From Cyclobacterium xiamenense (lineage in GTDB: Bacteria > Bacteroidota > Bacteroidia > Cytophagales > Cyclobacteriaceae): 64,000 nt of DNA. The notes beneath the pieces are model-generated. The model was not told where the DNA came from. It saw nothing but the letters and a program-made list of their open reading frames with translations, and ran no database searches. Made by a program: the position numbers and the translations under genes. Location of the stretch: NCBI RefSeq assembly GCF_009467825.1, contig NZ_WIOK01000022.1, positions 29,182 to 93,181 on the forward strand, given 5' to 3'. Shown piece by piece: positions 7,515 to 17,600 of the stretch (position 1 is its first letter; each line of letters starts with the position of its first letter).

Positions 7515-9050
7515 ATGATGGTAAAAAGTAGAAAATGGATCGTATTTTTGACAGGTACGTTGTTAGTTGTTTTGGCACTTGTCAGTTATTTTCTAATTAG
7601 TCCCTCCGGTTATCCCAGCGTCTACAGGGTAATTTACTACGGGATTGAAAGATCTCCCAGTTGGTCTGCTTCTTTAGATGGGGTTGGATCTTTTTCTTCA
7701 CCACGAGTGACCGATTTAAACAAGGATGGTGTTGGCGATATTGTACTGGGTGCGGGACGGCAAGAGTTTCAAGAATCCGATACGGCGGTTACCGCCCTGG
7801 ACGGGAAAACAGGCGATGTGATTTGGAAAAGCGCTGCGGAGAATCAGGTGTTTGGATCGCCATTATTCCACGACATTACCCAAGACGGTGTGAATGACGT
7901 ACTGATCAGTGGCAGAAATGGAATCTTTAAGGCAATAAATGGAGTTAACGGAGAAGTTATTTGGAACTTCTCGGATTTGGTAGACAAGGCAACCATCGGA
8001 AAAAAGTACTTTAATTTCTATAACCCTCAGTTAATACCCGATCAGGATGGGGATGGTTTGCGTGATGTTCTGGTAGCAAACGGAGGCGATGTCTTGAAGC
8101 AACCTTTCGATGAAGATCGACCGGTAGGCCACCTTTTGGTAATAAGTAGCGAAACGGGTAAAATATTATCGGAGGCGCCAATGCCTGATGGCAAAGAGAC
8201 CTATTTATCTGCGGTTCTATCAAGCGGGTTGGAGAGTGAAGAAGTAGCGATTGCTTTTGGCACGGGTGGAGAAACGGTAGGCGGTAGTCTTTACCTGTGT
8301 ACGTTAGCAGATGTATTGGCAGGAAACCTTTCAAGGGCGGTTCAAGTAGCATCAAACGAAAGCAAAGGGTTTATTGCTCCCCCGGTTTGGGTGGACCTCA
8401 CCGGGGACGGCAGGGAAGATTTGGTGGCCGCCTCGGTAGATGGAGACGTGTATGCGTTTGATGGAAAAAGCAAGGCATTACTATGGAAAACAGCGATTCA
8501 AGGTACCGAGATTTACAGCACACCCGCAATTGGGTTTTTTAGAAACAGAGATACACCTGGTGTCTATGTTACTTCCGCTATAGGCACCTGGCCAAACCTG
8601 GGCTTTTCGAAACACAGCCTGTTGGACGGGGCGAGTGGAGAGATGCTACAAACCGATACCTTGGGATATTTTCAATCCAGCTCCCCGGTAGTTGTCGATT
8701 TAAATGGCGATGGGTTGGATGAAGTACTGCTCAGCGTCAATTACGAAAGCTTCTCGGAGGAAGGGAAAAAAATATATCAAAACACCCTTTTTCTGGTGGA
8801 TTTTTCAACAAATAAAAAATTTGAACTTCAGGTGCCTCTTGATGGGCAAAATATAGCGTCTACTCCATGGCTGGGAGATTTGGATGGGGATGGGAATTTG
8901 GATATCGTTTTTTGTCATAGTACCAACCCCACCAAGGAATACGCTTTCGACGGCATGAGCGTTCACCGCATTAAAACGAAGGTTGCCATCGAGACGCCGA
9001 TTATTTGGGGAGCTTACATGGGAAACGAAGGGAATGGAAGGTTCAACTGA
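7515..9050 (+). CDS. Membrane-anchored FG-GAP/PQQ-like repeat protein
   Basis: A 511-aa protein with one N-terminal hydrophobic helix (about 7-28) that could be an anchor or uncleaved signal. The rest is a beta-propeller-like array of FG-GAP/VCBS repeats with calcium-loop signatures: DLNKDGVGDIV, DITQDGVNDVL, DQDGDGLRDVL, DLTGDGREDLV, DLNGDGLDEVL and DLDGDGNLDIV. PQQ-like repeats (ALDGKTGDVIW, AINGVNGEVIW, AFDGKSKALLW) are interleaved. Such proteins are extracytoplasmic scaffolds or binding modules. It precedes the SusC gene by 381 bp and is transcribed in the same direction. Its function is not known. A start one codon later (second Met) is equally possible. Confidence 0.8.
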   Translation: MMVKSRKWIVFLTGTLLVVLALVSYFLISPSGYPSVYRVIYYGIERSPSWSASLDGVGSFSSPRVTDLNKDGVGDIVLGAGRQEFQESDTAVTALDGKTGDVIWKSAAENQVFGSPLFHDITQDGVNDVLISGRNGIFKAINGVNGEVIWNFSDLVDKATIGKKYFNFYNPQLIPDQDGDGLRDVLVANGGDVLKQPFDEDRPVGHLLVISSETGKILSEAPMPDGKETYLSAVLSSGLESEEVAIAFGTGGETVGGSLYLCTLADVLAGNLSRAVQVASNESKGFIAPPVWVDLTGDGREDLVAASVDGDVYAFDGKSKALLWKTAIQGTEIYSTPAIGFFRNRDTPGVYVTSAIGTWPNLGFSKHSLLDGASGEMLQTDTLGYFQSSSPVVVDLNGDGLDEVLLSVNYESFSEEGKKIYQNTLFLVDFSTNKKFELQVPLDGQNIASTPWLGDLDGDGNLDIVFCHSTNPTKEYAFDGMSVHRIKTKVAIETPIIWGAYMGNEGNGRFN

Positions 9051-9431
9051 ATCAACCAACGTATTAAAGGGTTCCCTGTTAATTTCTACGATTTTCTATC
9101 TATTTTAATAAAAAATTCGTAAACTTAAAAACTTTATAAAAGCTATTCGGTTATATCGTTAGCTCAAGCCTATTCGAGTCAATTAAACCTAATTTAAAAT
9201 GATTACCAAAACAGCCCAAAGACCATCGGTTTTCACCGGTTTCCACTCTCGGTATTTATTTATTACCTACCAGTTTTTTGAGTGTTGATTTTCTCCCTTG
9301 TAAAGTTTATTTACGTTTTTTGTTTTCGTATGCATGCCATTTAATGGTTTGTTACTATTCTTTTGTTGAAAAATTCCACGTTCGGTGGGTCACAATAGCA
9401 ATTACACAATTATTAACCTAATCTTACACAT
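9051..9431. other. Long leader/intergenic region ahead of the SusC gene
   Basis: This 381-bp gap should contain the promoter of the SusC/SusD operon. It is AT-rich, with long T runs and two copies of CTATTCG near 9146 and 9172. I found near matches to TAnnTTTG (for example TACGTTTT at 9312) but none with a TTTG box at the right spacing, so I do not name a promoter. No open frame of note is present. Confidence 0.5.
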
Positions 9432-12400
9432 ATGCTGAAAAATTACAAAGTTGTTTTGTTAACCTTGCTCGTTGGCGTGTTAAGCACGGCGATGGTGTTT
9501 GGCCAGCGAGAAGTATCCGGAGTAGTTTCGGATGATTTTGGTGATCCGCTCCCCGGGGCGGCTGTTTTGGTAAAGGGTACTTCCACCGGCACGGTGACGG
9601 ATATCGATGGTCAGTTTACGATTTCTGTTCCTGGGAGCGATGCGGTGTTAGTCGTGTCCTTTTTAGGGTATATCAACCAAGAGGTTGAAGTTGGAAATCA
9701 GAGTTCTCTCGATATTCAGCTGGAGCAGGCCATTAGTGGTCTGGATGAAGTGGTGATTACCGGGTATGGAGCTCAGTCTCGTCGAGAAATTACCGGCGCG
9801 GTAACGTCAGTGGACTCGGAGGAATTGCTGAAAATTCCTGCCACTACCTTTGCGCAACAATTACAAGGTCGTGCTGCAGGGGTAAATATTGTTAACGATG
9901 CCACTCCCGGCGGAAATGCAACGGTGCGGATTCGGGGCTTTGGCACCATCGGTAACAACGACCCCTTGTATGTGATTGACGGAGTACCTACCCAAAATCA
10001 GGGTAACCTCAATCCCAATGATATCGAAACCATTCAAATTTTGAAAGATGCGTCCGCAGCGTCTATTTATGGATCGCGGGCTGCGAATGGCGTAATCATT
10101 ATCACAACAAAGCGAGGGAAAGTAGGGAAACCTACAATTTCTGTAAACTCCTTTTATGGAACCCAAACCCCTGACGGAACGCCAGAGGCGTTGAATGCAG
10201 AGGAACTTGGACGATACATCTTTTTGGCAAACACCTATGCGGGGAGAAGTACGGAACACGGTCAGTACAGGTATGGCCCTAATGGAGAAGTAATACTACC
10301 CGATTACGTGTTTCCAAGCGGTGCTATGGAAGGAGATCCTGGGGTTGATCCGGCCTTGTACGCTTTAGAGCCAGGGAATATTTATCCCATTACCCGAGCA
10401 GCTGATACGGATTGGTGGGCTGAGTCTACCCGGTCCGCTCCCATTCAGAGCTACCAAATCACTGCAAACGGCGGTACGGAAAACGGACGTTACGCCTTGT
10501 CGCTTAACTATTTCAACCAGCAGGGTGTGGTGAACGATATCGGTTACGACCGCTACTCGCTACGGGCAAATACGGAATTTAAAGCGCTGAACAATAAACT
10601 GACGGTTGGAGAAAATTTGTCTGTCTCCTTCGATGTGAGAAAGGGCGGTTTTGGGAATAACCAGGAACAAAACGCCGTTTCCGGAGCCTATAAACAACAT
10701 CCGTTGTTGCCGGTGTACGATATCATGGGTAACTTTGCGGGAAGTCGTGGGGCCAATTTAGGAAATAACTTTAATCCTGTGGCGGTTTTGGCCAGGCAAC
10801 AAGATAACCGAAATTTTAGAATCCGTGGGTTTGGTAACGTATACGCTTCGTACGATTTTACAGAAGATTTGATTTTTAAAACCAGTTTTGGATTCGATGG
10901 AACCAATCGTCGTGGAAGGTTTTTAGGAAGGCCTCAGCCGGAATACGTGGAGGGTAACTTTATCAACTCTTCAACTGCGGAAAACCAATACTCCTTACAA
11001 TGGGTATGGACGAATACACTTAGCTGGTCCAAAACTTTCAACGATGTGCACAAATTTGATGCCTATGTAGGCACCGAGGCGATACGCGAATTTGGTGAGA
11101 TCTTTGGTGCATCCAGGCAGCGGTTCGCTTTCCAAACCACCGACATCCTGAGTTACCTTGATTTGGGTGATCCCACAACCGCATCCAACTTTGGTCGGGT
11201 GGATACCGATTACCGCTTATTTTCCACCTTTGGCCAGTTTAACTATTCCTACGAAGGAAAATACCTGGTGCAGTTTATTTTGAGAAACGATGCTTCTTCC
11301 AGATTCCTTGCAGCTTCCAGGAATGCGACCTTCCCGGCATTCAGTTTGGGATGGAGGCTTTCGGATGAAGCGGTTGTAGCGGACGCACTTCCTTTTGTTT
11401 CGGATATGAAATTGAGGTATGGATGGGGACAGACAGGTAACCAGGCCATTGGTGATTACAACGCCTACACAACCTACCGATCCAATATTTTCAATGCAGG
11501 CTATCCAATTGACGGGTCCACGACAAATCCGGTTATTGGTTTCGATGCTGCTCGATTTGGAAATCCAGATGCACGATGGGAAACAACTACTTCCAATAAC
11601 CTTGGTTTGGATGTAGAGATGCTGGATGGCAAATTCTTTTTCGAATTTGACCTTTGGAACCGGGTGACCTCGGACATGTTGTTTGTGCCCCCCATTAGCT
11701 TTGCGCACGGAGATGCTACCGCCCCTTCATTTAATGTGGGTCAAATGACCAATAAGGGGTACGACCTGAACATTGGGTACAACAACACACTTGGTAGTGA
11801 TTTTAGGTACAGCGTTTCGGGTAACTATTCCGTATACCGCAACACCGTAGACAGGTTGGATGAAAGTGAAGAAACGATTTTCTTTGGCAACACATCCAGG
11901 GTTCCGGCCGTTACGGTGACACAGGCGGGTCTTCCCATCTCATCCTTCTTTGGCTACAATAACCTCGGTATTTTTCAGTCACAGGAGGAAGCGGATAGCC
12001 ATCCTCCCTATGGAGATTATAATGCTCCCGGGAAATTTAAAGTGGAAGATGTAAATGGAGACGGTGAAATCACGGATGCTGATCGTACGATCATCGGTAA
12101 TCCACACCCGGATTTTGTATTTGGTATAAACCTTAATTTGGGGTATAAAAACTGGGATCTGAACGTGTTTGGCAATGGTTCAATTGGTAACGATGTATTT
12201 AATTACGTGAGGTATTTTGCTGATTTCAATACCTTTCAGGGGAACCGGTCAACGAGAGCCTTGTATGAAGCCTGGCAACCCAACAATCCATCCGGTACCA
12301 CCCCAATTATGGATGCCAATGACCAAATCAGTAGTAGACCTTCCAGTTATTTTATTGAAGACGGATCGTATTTTAGATTTAGAAATATCCAGCTAACCTA

Positions 12401-12602
12401 TGCCCTGCCTAAGACCGCATTGGATGCGGTAGGCTTGTCGAATGCTTCGATTTATTTTCAAGGACAAAATTTACTCACGTTTACCAGCTACACGGGGTTA
12501 AATCCTGAAATTCAAACAGGAACGGATAACACCTTGGGTTTTGACGGGGGCTATATGCCGGTTTCCCGAAACCTGATTCTTGGTTTAAATCTTACGTTTT
12601 AA
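9432..12602 (+). CDS. SusC/RagA-family TonB-dependent outer membrane transporter
   Basis: A 1056-aa outer-membrane receptor for energy-dependent uptake of oligosaccharides or other polymers handed over by its SusD partner. A signal peptide covers about 1-24 (ending VFGQ). The CarboxypepD_reg-like domain follows (about 27-105, REVSGVVSDDFGDPLPGAAV), then LDEVVITGYG and the plug (LQGRAAGVNI, RIRGFGTIGNNDPLYVIDG, ILKDASAASIYGSRAANGVI), which is the SusC signature. The 22-strand barrel fills the rest and ends with an aromatic-terminated strand (NLTF). It lacks the extra STN/secretin domain seen in anti-sigma-regulated relatives. SusD starts 12 bp downstream, so both are one operon. The substrate is unknown. 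Confidence 0.97.
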   Translation: MLKNYKVVLLTLLVGVLSTAMVFGQREVSGVVSDDFGDPLPGAAVLVKGTSTGTVTDIDGQFTISVPGSDAVLVVSFLGYINQEVEVGNQSSLDIQLEQAISGLDEVVITGYGAQSRREITGAVTSVDSEELLKIPATTFAQQLQGRAAGVNIVNDATPGGNATVRIRGFGTIGNNDPLYVIDGVPTQNQGNLNPNDIETIQILKDASAASIYGSRAANGVIIITTKRGKVGKPTISVNSFYGTQTPDGTPEALNAEELGRYIFLANTYAGRSTEHGQYRYGPNGEVILPDYVFPSGAMEGDPGVDPALYALEPGNIYPITRAADTDWWAESTRSAPIQSYQITANGGTENGRYALSLNYFNQQGVVNDIGYDRYSLRANTEFKALNNKLTVGENLSVSFDVRKGGFGNNQEQNAVSGAYKQHPLLPVYDIMGNFAGSRGANLGNNFNPVAVLARQQDNRNFRIRGFGNVYASYDFTEDLIFKTSFGFDGTNRRGRFLGRPQPEYVEGNFINSSTAENQYSLQWVWTNTLSWSKTFNDVHKFDAYVGTEAIREFGEIFGASRQRFAFQTTDILSYLDLGDPTTASNFGRVDTDYRLFSTFGQFNYSYEGKYLVQFILRNDASSRFLAASRNATFPAFSLGWRLSDEAVVADALPFVSDMKLRYGWGQTGNQAIGDYNAYTTYRSNIFNAGYPIDGSTTNPVIGFDAARFGNPDARWETTTSNNLGLDVEMLDGKFFFEFDLWNRVTSDMLFVPPISFAHGDATAPSFNVGQMTNKGYDLNIGYNNTLGSDFRYSVSGNYSVYRNTVDRLDESEETIFFGNTSRVPAVTVTQAGLPISSFFGYNNLGIFQSQEEADSHPPYGDYNAPGKFKVEDVNGDGEITDADRTIIGNPHPDFVFGINLNLGYKNWDLNVFGNGSIGNDVFNYVRYFADFNTFQGNRSTRALYEAWQPNNPSGTTPIMDANDQISSRPSSYFIEDGSYFRFRNIQLTYALPKTALDAVGLSNASIYFQGQNLLTFTSYTGLNPEIQTGTDNTLGFDGGYMPVSRNLILGLNLTF

Positions 12603-12614
12603 ATTTAATCGACG

Positions 12615-14369
12615 ATGAACTTATTAAAAAAATATAGAAATATTGGTGTTGGAGCAGTAGTCGCAGGGGCGCTAACCTTTGCTTGTAGCGATGAGTTTCT
12701 AGAGACGGTTCCCCAGGGACAGTTTAGCACCGTAGCGATTGCCAATGCAGATGGCGTTGAAGGTCTTTTATTGGGGGCCTATGCCATGATGTCCGGTTTT
12801 GGTTTGGACGGTCAGCCGCAATGGAACAACGACATCCACAATTGGGTCTTTGGTGGAATCACCTCTGATGATGCTTACAAAGGTACAGATGCAGGTGACC
12901 AGCCAGAACAGTCATTTCTGGAAGCCTATGATTTTCAGGCGACCAATACGCACCTCCGGAACAAGTGGAGAGGCGTGTACAAGGGTGTCGCACGAACAAA
13001 TGACGTACTCAACACACTGGCTGAAGTAGAAGATATTTCGGATAGTAGAAGGCAGCAAATCATTGCTGAGGCGCGTTTTTTGCGTGGATTTTACCACTTC
13101 GAGGCGCGAAAAATGTGGCGTGCTGTTCCCTATATTGACGAACAGACCTTTGTATTGAATGACCTTGAAAGCTCCAAGGTGCCAAATGATCGGGAGATTT
13201 GGGCGGATATCGAAGCAGATTTTGAGGCAGCCATGAATGTGTTGCCTGCCTCCCAGTCTGAGGTAGGTAGGCCCACGCGTTGGGCGGCTATGGCATTTCT
13301 TGCCAAAGCAAAGATGTTTCAGGGTTGGGATCAAAACACCGGACAGGCCAACACGGCCAAATTACAGGAAGCGAAGGTTTTATTGGATCAAATTGTAAAC
13401 TCGAATGAGTTTGAGTTGGTGCCTAACTTTGAAGACAACCACTTGGTAGCTACGCGTAATAATCAAGAGTCCATTTTTGAGATTCAATTTGCCATTACCA
13501 GTGCGAATGCTGATAAAGCCAATGCTGGGGTTGGTTTGGCTCATCCCTACACTGACCCCTGGGGATGCTGTGGTTTTTACCAAGCCTCTCAGAATTTGGT
13601 AAATGCGTTTAAGACGACGGAGAATGGATTACCGATGCTGGACGATTTTAACGAAGTGAGCGTTACCTGGGAAACGGAGTATACAGGACCGTTGGATCCT
13701 CGAATTGACCATACCCTGGGTCGGCCTGGTATTCTTTACAAAGGATTTAAAATCCACCAAACGGATTTCATTCGGGACTTGGGCTATGCGGGTCCATACT
13801 CTCCGAAAAAGCACGTAGCAGAGCCCGAAGCGCATGGTATCGGAGGTTGGCAGAACCTCTCTTCCAATAATTACCGAATCATGCGGTATGGTATGGTACT
13901 ATTATGGCTGGCAGAGGTAGAAGTGGAATTGGGTAATCTCGAAAGAGCAAGGGAATTGGTGAATATGATCCGTGAACGCGCCGCCAATCCGGAAGGGTTT
14001 GTTCCACGGGCGATTCAAGGTGCCGAACGAAACGACTTTACCATTGTGGAAGGTGAGCCTGCTGCGAATTACGTAATTTCCACCTACGATGCTCCCTGGA
14101 CAGATCCGGATGTGGCACGAGCGGCTGTTCGCATGGAAACTCGTCTGGAATTTGCCATGGAGGGGCACCGTTACTTTGATTTGCAGCGTTGGGGTATTGC
14201 CGCAGAAGTGCTGAACGATTATCTGGAAGTGGAAGGTACACGAAGGTCCTACTTGTCCGGACGACGCTTTACGAAAGGAACGCACGAATACTACCCGATA
14301 CCTTTGGAGGCGATCGAGCGCTCATTTAAGGATGGAGCACCCACACTTACCCAGGATCCTGCTTATTAA
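12615..14369 (+). CDS. SusD/RagB-family nutrient-binding outer membrane lipoprotein
   Basis: A 584-aa surface lipoprotein acting as the lid on the SusC transporter and binding its glycan or peptide ligand. The lipobox TFAC places the acylated Cys at residue 24, followed by SDEFLETVPQGQFS, a typical SusD start. Several TPR-like helices follow (for example RFLRGFYHFEARKMW), and the C-terminal RLEFAMEGHRYFDLQRWG near residues 510-530 is the strongest family signature (RagB/SusD C-terminal domain). The last residues before the stop (YPIPLEAIERSF...LTQDPAY) also match. It ends the SusCD operon at a strong intrinsic terminator 34 bp past the stop. Confidence 0.96.
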   Translation: MNLLKKYRNIGVGAVVAGALTFACSDEFLETVPQGQFSTVAIANADGVEGLLLGAYAMMSGFGLDGQPQWNNDIHNWVFGGITSDDAYKGTDAGDQPEQSFLEAYDFQATNTHLRNKWRGVYKGVARTNDVLNTLAEVEDISDSRRQQIIAEARFLRGFYHFEARKMWRAVPYIDEQTFVLNDLESSKVPNDREIWADIEADFEAAMNVLPASQSEVGRPTRWAAMAFLAKAKMFQGWDQNTGQANTAKLQEAKVLLDQIVNSNEFELVPNFEDNHLVATRNNQESIFEIQFAITSANADKANAGVGLAHPYTDPWGCCGFYQASQNLVNAFKTTENGLPMLDDFNEVSVTWETEYTGPLDPRIDHTLGRPGILYKGFKIHQTDFIRDLGYAGPYSPKKHVAEPEAHGIGGWQNLSSNNYRIMRYGMVLLWLAEVEVELGNLERARELVNMIRERAANPEGFVPRAIQGAERNDFTIVEGEPAANYVISTYDAPWTDPDVARAAVRMETRLEFAMEGHRYFDLQRWGIAAEVLNDYLEVEGTRRSYLSGRRFTKGTHEYYPIPLEAIERSFKDGAPTLTQDPAY

Positions 14370-14402
14370 TAAAGTTAGATTTAGGAAATTTGGGAAAATA
14401 GT

Positions 14403-14435
14403 AGAAAAGTGAGGGACACCCTCACTTTTCTTTTT
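14403..14435 (+). terminator. Intrinsic terminator after SusD
   Basis: A perfect 13-bp stem (14403-14415 with 14419-14431; AGAAAAGTGAGGG and its complement) with an ACA loop is followed directly by a T run. It lies 34 bp after the SusD stop and should end the SusCD transcript. Confidence 0.9.
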
Positions 14436-14628
14436 ATCAGCCTATCGGTAAAATCCGGTCAATGCTGAACTGCTGCCACACATTTTTGCCCATCCGTTTA
14501 TTTTACGACCGGCTGGTTTCTAAAGAAGAGCAGGACGAATGATCGTTACACACGGTGTTGGCATTTGACCTGATATCAATGATCCGATGTTCCTGCCTAA
14601 AGCCGGTTCAATGCCGATCAAAGCTTAA

Positions 14629-14660
14629 TTTGTTGGCGATGATGAAAAGTAATAAATTTG
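14629..14660 (+). promoter_or_regulatory. Bacteroidetes promoter TTTG-N20-TAAATTTG, 4 bp before the start codon
   Basis: TTTG at 14629-14632 and TAAATTTG at 14653-14660 match both boxes of the phylum consensus with a 20-bp spacer. The ATG of the downstream gene is at 14665, only four bases after the -7 box, so the transcript should start at or next to the initiation codon. Confidence 0.6.
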
Positions 14661-14664
14661 CACT

Positions 14665-17600
14665 ATGAATGTCAAAAATCGGATAGCCCTTTTTCAATTC
14701 GTTTTTTTTCTCCTGAGTGTCTTGATGCTATCTTTGAGCTGCAAGGAAAACAACGTGGATACACTCTTTTTACGATTGCCTGCGCAGCATACGGGCATTT
14801 CGTTTTCGAACGACATTGTTGAGTCCGATTCCTTCAATATTCTTACCGAAGAATTTATCTATAACGGCGCTGGTGTGGGTACGGCGGATTTTAACAACGA
14901 TGGACTTCCTGATTTGTTTTTTGCCGGCAATGCGGTAGCTAACCGGCTCTACATTAATCAGGGAAACCTGCGATTTGAAGACATTTCGGAAAGTGCAGGA
15001 ATCCAGGCATCCGAAAAATGGTGCACCGGCGTTACCGTCACCGACATCAATGGGGATGGCTGGATGGACCTGTACGTATCCGCGGCCATGAAAAAAGACT
15101 CGGTGGACCGAGCAAACCTACTTTTTATCAATCAGGGGCTGGATGCAGAGGGCATGCCTTTTTTTACCGAAGAAGCCGAGAAATACGGCCTCAATGAAAT
15201 GGGATACAGCATGTCGGCTGCTTTTTTTGACTACGACCTGGATGGGGATTTGGATCTGTACGTACTGAATAACCTACTTGTAACCGATCTTCCGGGCGTT
15301 TTTCGAGACAAACTGACCGACGGCTCTGCCGGGAATAACGACCGCTTGTACCAAAATAATGGAGACGGTACATTTTCAGACGTAAGCCGGCAAGCGGGAA
15401 TTCAAATTGAGGGATATGGGCTCGGATTGGCCATTTCGGACATCAACGGAGACGGTTATCCGGATATTTATGTAAGTAATGACTACTTGTCCAATGATCT
15501 GCTCTACCTAAACAACCGCGACGGCACCTTTACCAATGAAGTCCGGAACTATATCCGTCACCAAAGTCATTTTTCCATGGGGTTGGACGTAGGAGATATC
15601 AATAACGACGGACTCCAAGAAATCATCACACTGGATATGTTGGCTGAGAGTAATTTTCGAATGAAAACCACCATCAGTCAGAATTCTTACCAAAAATACG
15701 TCAATAACGATCGTTGGGGTTTTGAGTACCAGTACGTTCGGAACATGCTTCACCTGAACAATGGCAACGGGCTGCCCTTTAGTGAGATCGGGTTTTTGGC
15801 CGGAGTCTATCAAACGGATTGGAGCTGGTCCCCCTTATGGGCAGACGTGGATAACGATGGATACCGGGACTTACTGATTACCAATGGCTATCCCAGGGAC
15901 ATTACCGACAAGGATTTCACCAACTTCCGCGCTGATTTGGGTTCGGTGGCTACGACCAAAATGTTACTGGACTCCATACCTGTGGTAAAAATCCCCAATT
16001 ATGGTTTCAGGAATAGGGGGAACCTCACCTTTGAAAACAGCAGCAAAGCCTGGGGAATCGATGTACCCTCTTTTTCAAACGGGGCAGTATATGTAGACCT
16101 GGATTTAGATGGAGATCTGGATTACGTGGTCAATAATATCAATCAGGAAGCATTCGTTTTTGAAAATCAACTGTATGATAAGACCGATGAACGTAGGGGA
16201 AATTACCTGAGAGTGAAACTTATCGGCAACCCAGACAACCGGCAGGGTTTGGGAGCAAAAGTACGAATTACGCTTGCTGACGGCCAAATCCTCCTGCGGG
16301 AGCAATTCACTGCCCGGGGATACATGTCTTCCGTAGAAGAAGTACTTCATTTTGGTTTGGGAAGTGTAACCAATATCGATTCCCTGGAGGTGATTTGGCC
16401 CAATGGGCACAGGCAGGTACAAAGAAACCTACCGGTCAATCAGGTGTTGCCGTTGGATATTGCAAATGCCCAAAAACCAACCCTTCCGGAGGAATCCGGT
16501 TCGGATACGGCAATGCCCCTGTTGGAGGAAGTAGGCGAAATGATGGGTCTGGCGATCGATCACCGGGAGCGGGATGTGGTGGATTATCACGTACAGCGAA
16601 CGCTCCCACACAAGCTGTCGCAATTTGGGCCGGGGTTGGCTGTAGGAGACATCACCGGAGATGGCCTGGACGACTTGCTTGTGGGGGGAGCAGCGGGCTA
16701 TCCACGGCAATTACTTTTTCAGGCGAAGGATGGGAGTTTCCGGGTTCAGGATTTCCCGCTTGCTTCCGAAAGCCAGATGGAAGATATGGGCTTATTGCTC
16801 TTTGATTGGGACATGGATGGGGATCTGGATTTGTACGCCGCTAGTGGGAGCAGTGAATTCGGGCTGGAAAACGAGGTGTACCGGGATCGGCTTTACGAGA
16901 ACGATGGAAAGGGCAACTTTCGCTTGCTGGAAAATGCACTGCCAGACCTGCGGGAAGTAGGTACCGTCGTGCGGGCTGCGGACGTGGATGGAGACGGCTT
17001 TTTGGAGCTTTTTGTGGGAGCCCGATCCGGACAGGGAAAGTACCCCTTGCCGGGGAGAAGCGTTATTTTGAAAAAACAAGGGCAGAAAATGATCGATGTG
17101 ACCGATAGCCTGGCACCGGGTCTGGCGACCATTGGAATGGTTACCGACGCCTTGTGGACGGATACAGACCAGGATGGACTCGTGGATTTGCTTCTGGTCG
17201 GGGAATTTATGCCGGTGACCATCTTCAAAAATACGGGTGGAAAATTAGTAAAACAGGAACATACCGGTCTGGAAGATGCACTTGGGTGGTGGAATGGAAT
17301 CGTCGCTGCTGATTTTGACGCTGACGGTGATATGGATTATATCGTGGGCAATCTGGGACGAAATAACTTTTACCAGGTCACAGAGGAGCGGCCCTTATCG
17401 CTTTTGGCTGCGGATTTTGATAAAAATCAGAGCATTGACCCCATTTTATTCGCGTATTTCAAAAATCAAAACGGCGATTTTGAACAATTTCCCGTGCACT
17501 TCTGGCAGGATTTGTACGGGCAGAGTCCCTTGTTTAGAAAACGGTTTTCTACCTACAAATCCTATGGAAGGGCAGGGATGCAAGAGGTTTTGACAGCCGA

